From Manis javanica (Eukaryota; Chordata; Mammalia; Pholidota; Manidae), in assembly GCF_040802235.1 (NCBI RefSeq), contig NC_133158.1:152284401-152348400 (forward strand): 64,000 nucleotides of DNA, given 5' to 3'. The position numbers were made by a program, and so were the translations under genes. Below, piece by piece: positions 36,626 through 48,708 of the stretch. A model generated the notes under the pieces. That model saw only the letters and a program-made list of their open reading frames with translations. It was not told where the DNA came from and did no database searches. Within the stretch, counting starts at the first letter, position 1, and every line of letters begins with the position of its first letter.

Positions 36626-37639
36626 AAAATTATTCAGCCTACCTAACAATTTGTCTATCAATTCCAGTAATTTGATATTCTAACTCCTCAAAAATTCAAA
36701 TTCAGATACAGAATATTCAGAGAACAGACAGCTTACCTGCTATACCCAGAGCCCATTTACATATCATTTGCTTTACTTTTTCAAGTCTCATAATTCATTA
36801 TAAACTACTGATCTGCAGTTTGTGGTCATAGAGAAGTAAGAGGGATTATTATCTTTTTATAAGATCTTGGAAAATCTTAAATATATGGATAAAGTTGAAG
36901 TATTTACACTCAGCGACTATTTTAAGCAATTTCATCAGAAGAGTGTTTCCTAAATAAAATCTTGTTTAGGAAGGAGCCCAGTATAGTAAAATATAAATAA
37001 AGGACTCTGCTTTGGGGCAGGGAAGGCATCCAGCAGTAGCCAAAGCATCTCAACAGAACCAACTCATTGGATTCCTCAGAGTGCAGGTTTGGAAAACTCT
37101 GCCTTAAAGGCACTACTTAAAAGTCTAAAAACAAACTGAGTAACTGTTACACTAATCACAAGTAAAGTTCATTATTGATCACAGTGAGCCCTAAAGATCT
37201 CTTTATAGAAACCTACTATTCAATTTAGTTTAATGTATTCTATCGTGTTTTAAAGAGCACTAGATATAATTATATAATTGAGCATCTTTCCTAATTCAAA
37301 TTGATCTCCAAAATAGTCTAATTGCTGAAGTTGGTTTTAATTAACTGGTTTATACTATTGTTTTATAAACATACCACAACCTTTTATTTTTCCAATATCT
37401 CACTATACAGATAGTGCTGCAATAGTTTAGGCAAGAATTAAGGGTCCCATCTAAGATTGTAGCAGGAGAGTCAAAAATATGGAGATGATTATGAATGAGA
37501 TAAAATGAATCAAAAATTTTTCTTACTTCATGGCTGGGCAAAGAAGAGCTAGAAATAAAAAAAATGTAGAGGTAAAATCTACTGGACTTCATACCAAGTT
37601 CTATACAGAGGAAGTGGGAAGGCAAAAAACAAGGAAATC

Positions 37640-38345
37640 CCAAAGATTGGCAAAAATGTAGAGCAGGAAATCGCTTATGCACTGGTGGTGCCAACTGGTA
37701 TAGTATAAAAATATTAAGCAATACATAGTAAAATCAAAGCTGTATGCCACTTCCATCACAGCAATTCCACTTCCAGATATAGAATCCAGAAAAGTTCTCA
37801 TCCATGTGCACAAGACGTCATATACAAAAATGTAAATTTCAGCACTATTTGTATAGTGAAATATTGGAAAAATAAATTAAAATGTTGTGGTATGTTTATA
37901 AAACAAAATAGTATAACCAGTTAAAATGAATGAACTAGAGCCACACATATTAACATGGATATATACCTTTAGTATATAAACACAACTACCTGAGGAAAGA
38001 AAAAGTTGTATTTACTTCTTATCAATGTTAAGACATAGCAATCCCAAATCACTGAAAAAAGGAAATGGGTATGTCTTATGAGTGATCGCTGTAACAAGTT
38101 TCTGGAGGACAGAGACTGAAAATCAAAAAGCACGTGTTGGGGGGGTGGGATGAAACAGTTTTTTGCTTTTACAAATGTAAGACTTAAAACCATAAAACTC
38201 TGAAGAACAGGTAGTAAGCCTTGGATGTTAGTTTCAGCAAATTTTTCTCCATGTGTCCCCAGGCAAGGGAAACAAAAGCAAAATTAAACAAGTGTGGCTA
38301 CATCAAATTAAATGGCTTCTGGGCAGGAAATGAAACCCTCTAAAA
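37640..38345 (+). mobile_element. Old L1/HAL1 fragments
   Basis: The first part has the layout of an old L1M or HAL1 3' end. From about 38,178 a separate ORF2 piece follows (phrases like those at 30,190-30,330). Both are heavily mutated. Confidence 0.6.
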
Positions 38346-38489
38346 GACAAAAAGGAAACCTATTTGTTAGGCAGGAAATTAGCTTCGAGTGCGGTGGAAA
38401 GAGAAAAAGGCTAGAAAGTCCACTAAAAATACCCAAAATTAATCAATTAAACCTCAAAAAGCCAAGAGCAACTTAATTACTTCTTGGCA

Positions 38490-38655
38490 AATAGTGAATC
38501 TGTGACATCTTACTACACTGATGGACAGTAACTGCAGTGGGGTACGATGTGGGGGGCGCGGGCCTCATGCGTGAATGTAGTAATCACATTGTTTTTTCAT
38601 GTGAAACCTTCATAGGAGTGTATATCAATAATACCTTAATAAAAAATTTAACAAT
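38490..38655 (+). mobile_element. Truncated L1-type 3' end
   Basis: A 3'UTR-like phrase (ATCTTACTACACTGATGGAC) shared with the L1 tails of this window, then a G-rich stretch and an A-rich end. Confidence 0.5.
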
Positions 38656-38661
38656 CTTACT

Positions 38662-39375
38662 GTTTAACTTCCTGGGTGTTAAAATGCAATCTTATCTTTA
38701 AGATGGGATGTTTCCTGCTTTTACTATGTCCTCTGCAGCTGGGCTTACTTGCCATATTAATTGCCCAGGTTATATATCACTTGATTAGGGGATGGAGGAG
38801 GAAAAGCAGCATCTGGGCAAAGTTAAACTGGGCCTTTTATCCGGCTGAACTACAGTTACAACATCCTCATTTAATTGACACAATGAAGTCATAGGCTATT
38901 TAACTTCCTGAGTGTTAAAATTGCAATCTTATCTTTAAGATGGGACGCTTCCTGCCTTCTACTACTTTGTGACTGGGCCTACTTGCCATATTAATTGCCC
39001 AGGTTATGTATCACTTGATTAGGGGATGGAGGAGGAAAAGCAGCATCTGGGCAAAGTTAAAGATAAACTGGGCCTTATATCCGGCTGAACTAAATGTTAC
39101 AACATCCTCATTTAACTGACACAATGAAGTCATGGGCTACATGGAGGCATTTTCTGATCCGGGGGATGTTTACACAAACATTCCAGGCCGGGTTACTCCT
39201 GGCTTTTTATTTAACTAATCTTCACTGAAGGCTTATACTCCTAACTTGGTACTTGACTCTGACTTCGCTGACTTGTTTCAGACGGAGGTTTGGCAGGGGT
39301 CTTTTTCCAGAGGCCCTCACCCTACTCTGACTACACCCACGGTCCCTGTCTCAGAATCCCTGTGGCTGGTTATAA
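38662..39375 (-). mobile_element. LTR-like element with internal 237-bp tandem duplication
   Basis: Inverted relative of the element at 29,281-29,790. Its first part (38,662-38,898) is directly repeated at 38,899-39,135 with a few differences; the rest of the element follows once. The two elements bracket the AT-rich stretch as an imperfect inverted repeat. Confidence 0.6.
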
Positions 39376-39529
39376 TTTACTCAGCTACAGATTACAAACC
39401 GAAATTACAGAAAGATAGGAATTTCTAAATACAATAAACTGCACTGTCAGTTCCCAGACCAAAGTAAAGAAAGTTCATTCCCAAATAAAAGACACGAGAA
39501 GTACCTCTTGAGAAAAATTTTAATTTTAA

Positions 39530-40500
39530 AGGCGCTGCTTCTCGGCGGCCTCTCGCCCGCCGCCCCGCCGCGGGTCACACTTGAACCTCAGCCCGCCCGG
39601 CCCTCGCCCTCGAGGCCCCCGCCGAGAAAATCCACACACGGCAAAACGCCCACCGGCCTCCCCGTCTGCGCGGCCCGGCCCGGCCCGTCCCCACCGCCTG
39701 CGGCCCGGGCTAGAGCGGCGGGGGCAGGTCGGCGGGGCGGCCCGGGGCAGGGCGGACGCGCGCCGCGGGGCGGAGAGCAGCCGCCCTCACCACCCGGGCC
39801 CGGACGGAGCAGCGGCTCGGGCGCGCCCCTTCCACCCACCCCAGCGAACTTCACCGGCCGCTGGGACATCCGCCCCGGGTGCACCCGCTCCGCTACCTTC
39901 CTTCACGGGCGGCCCCTCCCTCACAGCGCGCCAACTCCCGGCCCCCGAGCGGGTCCCGCGAGCCCACCACCCGCGTCGGCCGGGCAGCCATTCGCACGGC
40001 CGCCCCCTCGTCTGGCTCTGCCGCGCACTCAGGCGGAGGCAGGGTTCCCCGCGCGCCGTCCGGGTCCCGCCGCGCCCCGCTCGGGTCCCGCCGCGCCCCG
40101 CGGCCACGTACCTTCTGGTCCGCAGAGCCGTCGCTGTCGCCTTCACCCTGAAGCAGGGCCTGCTCTGGACCCTTCACCGCAGATCCGCAGGAGCGGGAAC
40201 TGCCTCTTCGCCGAGCTCTCCGAAGTCCGGCGAGGGCAGCGGCTCCAAGTCCGGGCCGGTGCCGCCCCCACATGCGCGCCGGAAGGACGGCGCAGCCGAG
40301 CACGCGCGGGTTCCTCAGCATCTGGTGTCCGCCCAGCCCGCAGCGTGGACAGGACGGCGCGCGCGGCTCTTCCCGGGCCGGCCGACCGAACATTGAGGGA
40401 GCAGCAGCAGCAGCGACTTCTCTCGGCGGCGCTCCCGATGCTACTGACTGAATAAGGCGGTGGCAGCACCTGCAGCTACTGCGCAGCCGCAAGACTCACG
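39530..40500. promoter_or_regulatory. CpG island
   Basis: About 970 bp very rich in G, C and CpG, with sharp edges against AT-rich DNA on the left and L1 on the right. It holds a palindromic E-box/CLEAR-type TCACGTGA at 40,496-40,503, a CCGGAAG ETS-type site at about 40,278, and NRF1-like TGCGCGC and TGCGCAG words. These are typical of a housekeeping promoter. The long plus-strand frames here (271-315 codons) are compositional. Confidence 0.8.
40112..40393 (-). CDS. Candidate coding first exon of an unidentified gene
   Basis: On the minus strand an ATG at 40,393 opens exactly 94 codons up to a strong splice donor, AAG followed by GTACGT at 40,111. The translation is arginine/alanine/glycine-rich (for example MLRNPRVLGCAVLPARMWG) and ends GDSDGSADQK. 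The basic amphipathic start from an internal methionine could be a mitochondrial targeting peptide. I do not recognise the protein and found no second exon to the left within the window. It may equally be a non-coding first exon or chance. Confidence 0.3.
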
Positions 40501-40522
40501 TGATCGACGCTCTCGCCCAGTA

Positions 40523-41060
40523 GATGCCCAAGAAATGGAAGCGACCTGTCATCAGTAGATGAATGCATAAAGAAGAGGTGGTACATATACACAAATCGTA
40601 CTACCATTTGCAACAACACGGATGGAGCTGGAGGGTGTTATGCTCAGTGAAATAAGCCAGGTGGAGAAAGACAACTCTCGAATGATTTCACTCCTCTGTG
40701 GAGTATAAGAACAAAGAAAAAACAGAAGGAACAAAACAGCAGCAGACTCGCAGAACCCAAGAATGGACTAACAGTTACAAAAGGGAAAGGGACTGGGGAG
40801 GATGGGTGGGAAGGAAGGGAGAAGGGGGAAAAGCGAGCATTACAATTAGCACACATAATGTAGGGGGGGTGGGGGGCACGGGGAAGGCAGTATACACAGA
40901 GACAAGTAGTGATTCTATAGTATCTTACTATGCTGATGGACAGCGACTGTAATGGGTATGTGGGGAGGACTTGGTAATGGGGGGAGTCTAGTAAACATAA
41001 TGTTGCTCATGTAATTGTAGATTAATGATACCAAAACAAAAAAAAAGAAAAGAAAGAAAA
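40523..41060 (+). mobile_element. 5'-truncated L1 next to the CpG island
   Basis: Final part of ORF2, 3'UTR with G-runs and A-rich tail, starting about 20 bp after the TCACGTGA palindrome. Confidence 0.85.
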
Positions 41061-41525
41061 GTTTCTAACACGGTAATTTGCTAATTTTTCCAAGAAGCAG
41101 TAGGAACTCTACCACTGCAGCACAGTCATGCAGCACAGCCTGCCTGCTCCCAGTTCAGTAACAGTCAAACCCGAATATGTTGAAGGGTTTAGAAAACACC
41201 CGTCCTAATCTGCACACCCATTTCCCCTCAGAGAGCTCAACAGGAGCGTGAGGGCAGCCTTCTCACACTCATCCCATCCTCCCCAGGGCTTTACTCTGAC
41301 AAAGGGAAGCTCAGGCCCTCCCCTCCCACTGAGGCAAACACTCTGACTGCTGCGGGACACAAACCCTTCAGGCTCAGACACAAACTCACCTGGTCTCCCA
41401 GTGGGAAAGTCCAGCCAGCAGCTGCCACTGTGGGCAGAGGGGTCTTCCTGCCTCTCCGTCTGGCTCACCCTGGTCCTGCGTCTGAGTGACCTGCATAGCA
41501 GTCCTGTGACCTGAGTTCACACCAG

Positions 41526-41621
41526 CCACACTTGGCCGCACAGCATCAGGCAGGCCTTCCAGGACATCTTGGCAGCGGTGGCCTCCTGCTGCCCTGACCA
41601 GCTCGCTCCTCTGCTGTGCAG
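41526..41621 (+). pseudogene. Possible upstream PLEKHG4B-like exon
   Basis: AG acceptor at 41,524-41,525 and GTGGGT donor at 41,622 enclose an open frame reading SIRQAFQDILAAVASCCPDQ. It looks like a protein exon, but I could not place it in the known protein with certainty. Confidence 0.35.
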
Positions 41622-41849
41622 GTGGGTGGGTGGATGCCTTAGTGCCGTGAGCTCCCAGAACCCGTGGGCCGAGAGCCGGTTGCCTAGTATCTGAAGAGAT
41701 GTCACCAGGAGCCCACGGAGGTGACTGTGGGGAGCTTCCCTGGGCAAGGCAGTGGGGTGGGGCCTGGGCGGCCAGCAGGCCCTGCAGCAGTGGCACAGGG
41801 CCTTGCAGCTTCAAGAGGCCCTTTCTGTGACCACCCGGGCCCCGGTGCC

Positions 41850-42346
41850 CCACCTTTGAACTGGAGCCCCCTGAAGCAGGTGCTTGCTCAGAGGGCTGAG
41901 AGGGGACACCATAAGCAATCCTGGACTTGCCTCAGTGACCCCGAGGTCCACACTGGACAGTGGGCCCCACCGCTCCCTGGACAAACCACTCTGTGTGGGC
42001 AGGAGAGTGGGCACCTGGGCCCAGGTGTGCATGTCCTGGACAACAGCTCCACCTACTCTGAACTCATGCAGACACCCAGTGGCCACCCCAGGAAACACCC
42101 CCTGAAGAAAATCATGAAGAAAACACAAAGCTTTGAGATTCCATTAGGCTGTGGCCCCAGGAATGGGCACTGGCCAGGCCACACGGGGTTCTTCGTCAGA
42201 GGACTGGAGACCACCACTGCCACAGCCCCAGAGAAGGTGGACCCCTGAGCCAGGGTGCTGAGAGCCCCCCTCGGAACCGGAGTCTGTCCTCTCCCACCAG
42301 GACCCGGCCCCGTGAGGACGACGGGAGAAAGAGAGAGAGCAGGAAG
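41850..42346 (+). pseudogene. PLEKHG4B-like linker exon before DH domain
   Basis: Reads PLKQVLAQR, then DNSSTYSELMQTP, HPRKHPLKKIMKKTQSFEIP. Then a frameshift (TGA at 42,246 in the first frame), and RSLSSPTRTRPREDDGRK in another frame, up to a GTGAGA donor at 42,347. The 5' end of the exon is uncertain. Confidence 0.75.
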
Positions 42347-44624
42347 GTGAGAAGGGAGCCCTCCGGCCTTCAGGCCCAGTGCTCAGGGGAGATCTAGACA
42401 CCCAGAGCCATTCCATGTGCTCCTACAAAGCAGAGAATCCATATGCACCCCTCCCAGCCCGTCCTGTTCAGTCCAGGCTGAAACACGCGTGCCTTTGCTT
42501 TTAAGCAAGGTGTTAATTACTTTCCATGTTTAGAACAGAATCCTTGAAAACTGCTTCTTTTCCATGACCTGAGGTAATGTGGCATACCCACTCTGATGGT
42601 TACATAACCAAGACTAGTCATTTAAGGAGCCCTTCTTTTAGAAATTTACAAAAGGCAAATAAAGGCCACAATATGAAAATTTTACCTTAAAAATTGCTCT
42701 TACAAAAACACGCTAAGTGTTGAGACTAGAGATATGCACCCATTTACCTATTGCCCAAACAGATGTGTCCATTTTAATGTGTCAAATATTTAAGAAAATG
42801 TTTGTAAACATTTTCTTATTAATAGTTTGGATAAAAGTGGGCAAGAACTCCACCCATGCCTAATGGCTGATAGCAGCATTGCTGGGCATTGCTTGTCCCG
42901 TGCCTGTTTGTCCATTTCTCTAGAGAACGGTGGACTGACTGGAGGTAGGTGTCTTCCAAAACAGGCCTTAATCTGACCTGAGGGGGTTACATAAGTCTTC
43001 TGAAACACTCCTTCAAGTTTCCCTACCTCTGGCAGTTACAATGTGCTCCTTAAAAGGTGGGACTTTGGGGACTTGGGAGCATCTGCATTGCAGAGAAGGC
43101 ACCAGGTTTGTGAACCACCTTCCAGCTCCACCAAGCTCATTTTGAAGGTTTAGGGGCTGCAGAACACAGGGGCTGGGCTGTCCACCTGCTGAGAGCAGCC
43201 CTTGGTTGCTCTGGGTCCAGGAGAACACGTGGGGACCTGTCCTGCTTTTTGCCCTGAGGATAGTCCCCTGCCTGCTGCATCCAAGCCACAGACCCAACAA
43301 GCCCAGGTCTGGAGTGGGGCCCTCTTCAGACACCAGGACAGTGGAGACAGTCCTGCTGCCTGTCTGGGGGTGTTCCTGTCACTTGGCCAGCAGGCATCTC
43401 CCAGGAATTTCCGAGCCATCATGTCCGCAAGTCAATTTCCATTTGGTCCAAATACCCAGACCACTAATTTTATTTTGTTCCAGAGTATTTAAGGATGCTT
43501 ATTTTCAGTGAGTGTTCACAGGAGGTGACTCCATGGCGCATGCTTGCTGTAATGGTGGCCCTCTGGTTTGCTGGGGGCTCCTCCAGGCCTGCAGCAGTTA
43601 CTGACCCACCAGAAGGTGCCATTTTTGCAAAAACAATAGCATTTGTAAAATTTGTTGTGCAGGTGTGGGAAAGCACACATTCTCCAAGCCAGCTGCAGTG
43701 GGTGCACTCTGTAGCTCTTCAGACCACCACTTGAAATTTTTCCACTTGAAAAAACCAAATATATGCAAAAAATTTGCCACCCCCATTAGCGTCATTGGGA
43801 TTGAGTACTTTAAGAAAGTTGCTGGTAGGATGTTATCAAATAAAGAAGAAAGCAATGTACCTCACTGTTGGCAGGGTGGGGCCCCAGTTCACCAGCAGAC
43901 TCTGCTCAGCACCCAAGTGAAGTGAAGCCTATTGGTACCATGTGCATCCTTGAGACATGTACAGTGCCTGGACACCAGCGGGAACCGGGGAGGAGAAGAG
44001 GTTTGCCCCCTGCTCACATCCCTCCCTGGCATCAGGGTCAGATGTCACTATACAAAGCTGATTTTGCAGAAATACCTTCTGGTGGGTTAGCAGCAGGTGG
44101 GCATCAGAAACCCATGTCCCCATAAATCTCCACAGCCTTCTTTGCAGAGGCTCCCTGCTGGGAGTGTTTGGATGTCCCGCCTAAGCAACCCCTGAAGAGG
44201 GGCTAGAATCACACCCTCTGGAAACAAGAGGCCTCATGACTCGGGCTTAAGTCAGGAGCCTGTGAATCTCACCTTTTCAGTTTCCAAAAGGATCTCTCAT
44301 TTGTAAAGGCCATGATCAATAATGGGGAAGTTATTTTTTGTGCTAATATGCATCCCTCCCTGTTTTTATCTTTCCTATTTATATTGCATCAAAGGAGCAA
44401 CTCCAGGTAACAGTGAGAGAATGACTCAGGGCTGGGAGCACTCCTGTGAGTGGCCATTGCTGGACTGGAAGTGCTCTGCTTGCTGGGAACCTCCTGTCTG
44501 CATGCTGCCACTGTCCTTCTGGATTTCCATTGCTTCTGTCTCCATAGGAGGCGGAAACGTTGACACCGTGTTGCAGGGGTCTTTGCCTGCAGCCTGACTG
44601 TCCCACCGGCTCTCTGTCTTCCAG
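42347..44624. other. Intron of PLEKHG4B-like pseudogene, nothing else recognised
   Basis: About 2.3 kb between the linker and first DH exons. Partly AT-rich (42,480-42,800). No further exon recognised. Confidence 0.55.
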
Positions 44625-44857
44625 CCACCAACCACAGCACATAATGGCCCAGATGATTTCCACAGAGAGGGAGTATGTCAGGTCCTTAGGACATGTCATC
44701 GACAACTATTTTCCAGAAATGGAAAGAGCAGACCTGCCCCGGGACCTCCGTGGGAAGAGCCATGTCATCTTTGGGAACGGGGCTGACCTCCACGACTTCC
44801 AGAGCTGGCACTTCCTCAGGGAGCTGGAGTGCCGTGGGCCAGGGCTTCCTCAGACAC
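44625..44857 (+). pseudogene. PLEKHG4B-like DH-domain exon 1
   Basis: TTCCAG acceptor and GTGAGT donor are intact. The exon encodes HIMAQMISTEREYVRSLG through HFLRELE, the first DH helix region. A deletion of about 20 bp after LRELE shifts the frame; the end GQGFLRH is read in another frame. Confidence 0.88.
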
Positions 44858-45769
44858 GTGAGTCCCTCTGGGCTGCAGGGAACCCAGGGCCAAGAGAGTC
44901 GGAGCACTGCTGTCGGGGTTAGGCATGGGTGCCTCGGCACAGTAAGACTTGTGGCCCACAACAGGCAGGCAGCTGTGGGTCTGACAGCACTGGCCACACC
45001 CCATACACATCGCCTGATGGCAGCCTTGTGGAGAGCCACATGTGCTGGGGCCTCGCCCACATCCTCACGCTTAGATCTGTACCCACCCTGCACCTTCACG
45101 CCCAGGGCTAATCACCCAAAGCAAGTCCCAGTCAGCTTGCTTCCCACACCCAGGAAGCCCACTGGTCCCCTTCAGAACCCTTCCCAAAGTTCCCTGGGGC
45201 AAGGCCTGCCTAGTTCTGAGAATCTGGTGGGGACTCTTGACAGAAGCACATGGAATGCACACATTAACTGAGGGGGCTGCTTGCTCTCTCTTCAGCCACG
45301 AGTACGGACTGTCTCCCCATTAGGGTCTTTCACAAAATTCCTAATTCACTTTGGAAAGAAAATCCTTTCAGCAAACGCTTACCAGGCACTATTCTAGGCA
45401 CAGGCACCCAGGGGGTCTGCACTGTGGGCATATGAAACATTTGCCTCAGCACTTTTAAATAGAGATTCCACAAGGAAAACACCACAGATGAAATAAATCC
45501 CACAGGTTATGTCTTTTCAGCTAGTTTTTGAAAGACACTTGTAGTCACAAGGTGCAATTTCTGTATCTTTGGCAATAATTTCAAGAATTTTAAATGTTTG
45601 GACAACTTTGGCTCTTGAATCATAGTAACATTTCAAAGCCCCCCAATTCTGAGCCCTCCCAGGCTTGCCCTCTTGCCCCTTCCCACAAACTCCACTTTAA
45701 GACAATTCCAGGACTTGGCATCAGGCCTGGGGCACTCCCACACCTTCGGGAGCTGAGTAGTCTTGATGC

Positions 45770-45975
45770 AGGTCCAAGCCTCCAGCCTCCTGCCTCCTGC
45801 CTCCAGGCTCCAGCCTCCTGCCTCCTGCCTCCAGGCTTCAGCCTCCTGCTTCCTGCCTCCAGCCTTCTGCCTCCAGGCTCCAGCCTCCTGCTTCCTGCCT
45901 TCAGCCTCCGGCCTCCTTCCTCCAGCCTCTTGCCTCTTGCCTCCTGCCTCCTTCCTCTAGCCTCCTCCCTCCATC
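45770..45975. repeat. CCTCCTGC-rich minisatellite
   Basis: Irregular tandem words of the type CTCCAGGCTCCAGCCTCCTG in an intron of the PLEKHG4B-like pseudogene. The serine/leucine/proline frames across it are artefacts. Confidence 0.9.
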
Positions 45976-46058
45976 CTGTGGGAGAACTTGCATGGATGGC
46001 AGGGACAGGAGCGATTCCAACCCCACCAGGCTCAGGTGCCCTGTGTTCTCTTCTGCAG

Positions 46059-46148
46059 GAGGAACAGCTTGGCTTCTACGTGCTCTACAGCAAGAACAAG
46101 CCCCAGGCAGACGCCCTGCTCCACGGCCACGGCAACATCTTCTTCAAG
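46059..46148 (+). pseudogene. PLEKHG4B-like DH-domain exon 2
   Basis: CTGCAG acceptor, 30 codons (EEQLGFYVLYSKNKPQ to NIFFK), donor GTCATC, which is weak. The following intron is only 72 bp. Confidence 0.88.
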
Positions 46149-46220
46149 GTCATCCCCCCTCCCCAAGAACCGAGTCGCCCCCAGCCTGGTCACACCTGAC
46201 CCCCTCTCCTGCCCGTGCAG

Positions 46221-46450
46221 GACAAGCAGCAGGAGCTGGGTGACAAGATGGACCTGGACTCCTACCTGCTGAAGCCCATGCAGTGCATGGGTAAGTACAT
46301 GCTCCTGCTCCAGGACCCGGTCAAGGAGGCCGGCCTCTGCCCGGCCCAACAGCAGGAGCTGGGGGAACTTGGAGCCGCCAAGGATGTGGTCCGCTTCCAG
46401 CTGTGCACGGCAACGATCTGCTCACCGTGGATGCCATCCGCGACTGTGAC
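46221..46450 (+). pseudogene. PLEKHG4B-like DH-domain exon 3
   Basis: Reads DKQQELGDKMDLDSYLLKP, then MQCMGKYMLLLQDPVKEAG, where relatives have R for the C. A 1-bp deletion after FQL at about 46,406 shifts GNDLLTVDAIRDCD out of frame, and the expected GTAAGC donor reads CTAAGC. Confidence 0.88.
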
Positions 46451-47204
46451 CTAAGCGTCCAAGGCCCTGACGGGCTCTCATGCGCTCAGGACTCTGGGCT
46501 GGTGCAGGGGAAAAACGTGATCAGGGCCAAGAACACATGAACTTTCCTTCAGGAAAATCCCCAAAACAGACCCCTCCCAGAAGCCCCGCCTGAGACTCTA
46601 CCAGAGGGGCAGGAGGGTGAGAGGAAAGACCCCAACGTCTGGGCCACTGGGGCAGTAGCTGCATGCTTGAAAAGCAGGCTGGCTGCAGACCAGACTTATT
46701 GGAGCTGTTTTAAATCAACTGGATGCATCGACAGTTCAGCTGTACTGCGGGGCTTTGGGGGTGCTAAGGCCAATGCCCACACACCCCCATGGTGGCGTGG
46801 CAGGACCAGCACATGAGGAAGAGGAGGCTGCCCTCTCAGATGGGACCCCTTGTCTCTGGAGGTCAGAAGGCATGGCTACAGAATTCCCCACACAGAATGA
46901 GAACACTATGCCTCGCTGAAACGGGGCTGACCTCAGGATGGAAGGCTGTGGGAGAGACCTGCTGTTGTTTGGGACCCATATCACAAGGGAGCAATTGCCT
47001 GGCAAGGGCGCAGAGACTGCAGCCTCCCACATGGCATCAGCCCACATGCCACTCAGGCAGGATTCTGGGGGTGGGGGAACTGCACTGACATACGCGAAAG
47101 GGCTTTCGCAGACCCTCTGTGTGAACCGGCAAGCACAGGAACCTGAAGAGGGTTCGGCACCCGTTTCCAGACCTAGTGTATAGGTTTTCCCCTCACATTC
47201 AGGC

Positions 47205-47700
47205 AACTCTTGAACCCCAGCTGGATGTCCTATAATTCAACTCAGTTCTGACACCATCTCCCTGAGCCAGTGTCAGACCCCACAGGTTAAGGGCTCTGTC
47301 CCATGAGATTGCCCCCTACCCCACCTAGTCACAGGCTGGAGGTTCCAAAAACCCCCTCTTTGAGTTTGAGTTATTTGCTAGAGTGGCTCAGAGAACCTAG
47401 GGAAGCATTTTACTTCCTAGATTTCCAGCTTATTGTAAGGGATATAACACAGGGGCCAGAGGGAAGAGCCACACAGAGCTGGGCATGTGGGGAGGGCCGT
47501 GAGTCTCTGCTGCCCTGGGTGCACCGGTCTGCACACTACAAGCCTGGCCTTTGGGGGTTTGGGGGAGGCTTCATTCCCAGGCAGGACTGATTGAGTCAGT
47601 GGCCATTGGGGATTGAACTCAAGTCTCAAGCCCCCTTCTCAGAGGCCAGGGTGGATGTATCAGCTGGAATCCAATCATCCCTGAGGGAGACTTGCTCTGT
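47205..47700. mobile_element. LTR/MaLR-like interspersed repeat in an intron
   Basis: The phrase GAGTGGCTCAGAGAACCTAG followed by a tract ending TTATTGTAAGGGATAT is typical of an old mammalian LTR family, probably ERVL-MaLR type. No coding content. Family assignment is tentative. Confidence 0.45.
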
Positions 47701-47706
47701 CTGCAG

Positions 47707-47877
47707 GTGAATTTGAAGGAACAGGGGCCACTGAGATGCCAGGATGCATTCATCATTTGCTGTGGAAGGAGAAAGTATTTGAGGAAAGTGTTCCTCTCTG
47801 AAGACCCCATCCTGTTCGGCAAGACCACAAAGGTGGGCGGGGTCTACAACACCTACACATACAAGCAGTCCTTCAAG
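47707..47877 (+). pseudogene. PLEKHG4B-like PH-domain exon 1
   Basis: CTGCAG acceptor, then VNLKEQGPLRCQDAFIICCG, KYLRKVFLSEDPILF and YTYKQSFK: the first strands of the PH domain, open throughout. The donor is GG instead of GT. Confidence 0.9.
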
Positions 47878-48530
47878 GGGTCCCTCCTCCCGTGTGCCCA
47901 GTGCCACTGGGGGTCGGGCCTGGTCCACTGGAGACAAAGCAGGGAGCACGTGGTGTCTGCTGCTTGCTGTGGTGCTCTGCTGTTTTTGAAAACCTCAGAC
48001 CTCTCAAAGCTGCAGGGACATTCGCTCTTTCCAGTCCTGTGTGCTGGCTCAGGCTGGAAAACAAACATCTCCTCAGTCCGTGACTCCAGCCTGGATTTTG
48101 ATCATGGTGAATGGAGGCGGCCTTCCCTCACCTGCCCCTCGCTGATGGAGGCTAAGGGTGAGGTCTCCTGCTCTCAGGCTCCTCCCAGGAAAGACCACCC
48201 CTGCGAGCCCTTACCTGCCAGCACTGAGGGACATCACAGGGGTCCTGCAGCCCTGGGTGAGAGCCAGAGGGCTCCATAGAGCCTTCCCATTCCACCATCA
48301 TTTTCTCCAGTGGGGAAATGGGGGCTCCGAGAGGGAGCCAGTGCAGACGGGGGCACTCCATCCATCCCATCCATGGGAGCCCCTGGCCCAGCCTTGTCCA
48401 TACCACCTGGTGTCTGCAAATCTCCAGCACTGAGGTGCTGGGGTCAAACGGTCAGCCAGAATGTGGTCAGCTGCTCAAGGGAGGGCGTTGGAGTTCCTGA
48501 CAGTGCTGCCCCTCGGGGCTTGTGATGCAG

Positions 48531-48708
48531 ACAGCAGAGATCAGGATGAAGGAGAATGTGGGTGACAGCGGTTTGAGGTTCAAGATCTAGTTCCAAAGGT
48601 GGAAATCCCAGGACACCTACATTCTCCAGGCCAGCTCTGCGGAGGCCAAGACCACCTGGACCGACGTGATCAGGAAGATCCTGTGGCGGCAGGCGCTGAG
48701 GAACAGAG
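48531..48708 (+). pseudogene. PLEKHG4B-like PH-domain exon 2
   Basis: Reads TAEIRMKENVGDSGLRFKI, then TAG at 48,588-48,590 where relatives have tryptophan, then SQDTYILQASSAEAKTTWTD, ILWRQALRNR. Acceptor and GTGATG donor are present. Confidence 0.9.

Noticed and set aside
39508-40455. Plus-strand frame of 315 codons in the CpG island
   Set aside because: Proline/arginine/alanine-rich with no domain; overlapping long frames exist on both strands, as expected from GC-rich sequence.
45594-46199. 201-codon frame rich in leucine, proline and serine
   Set aside because: Runs through a CCTCCTGC minisatellite and an intron-exon boundary of the PLEKHG4B remnant.
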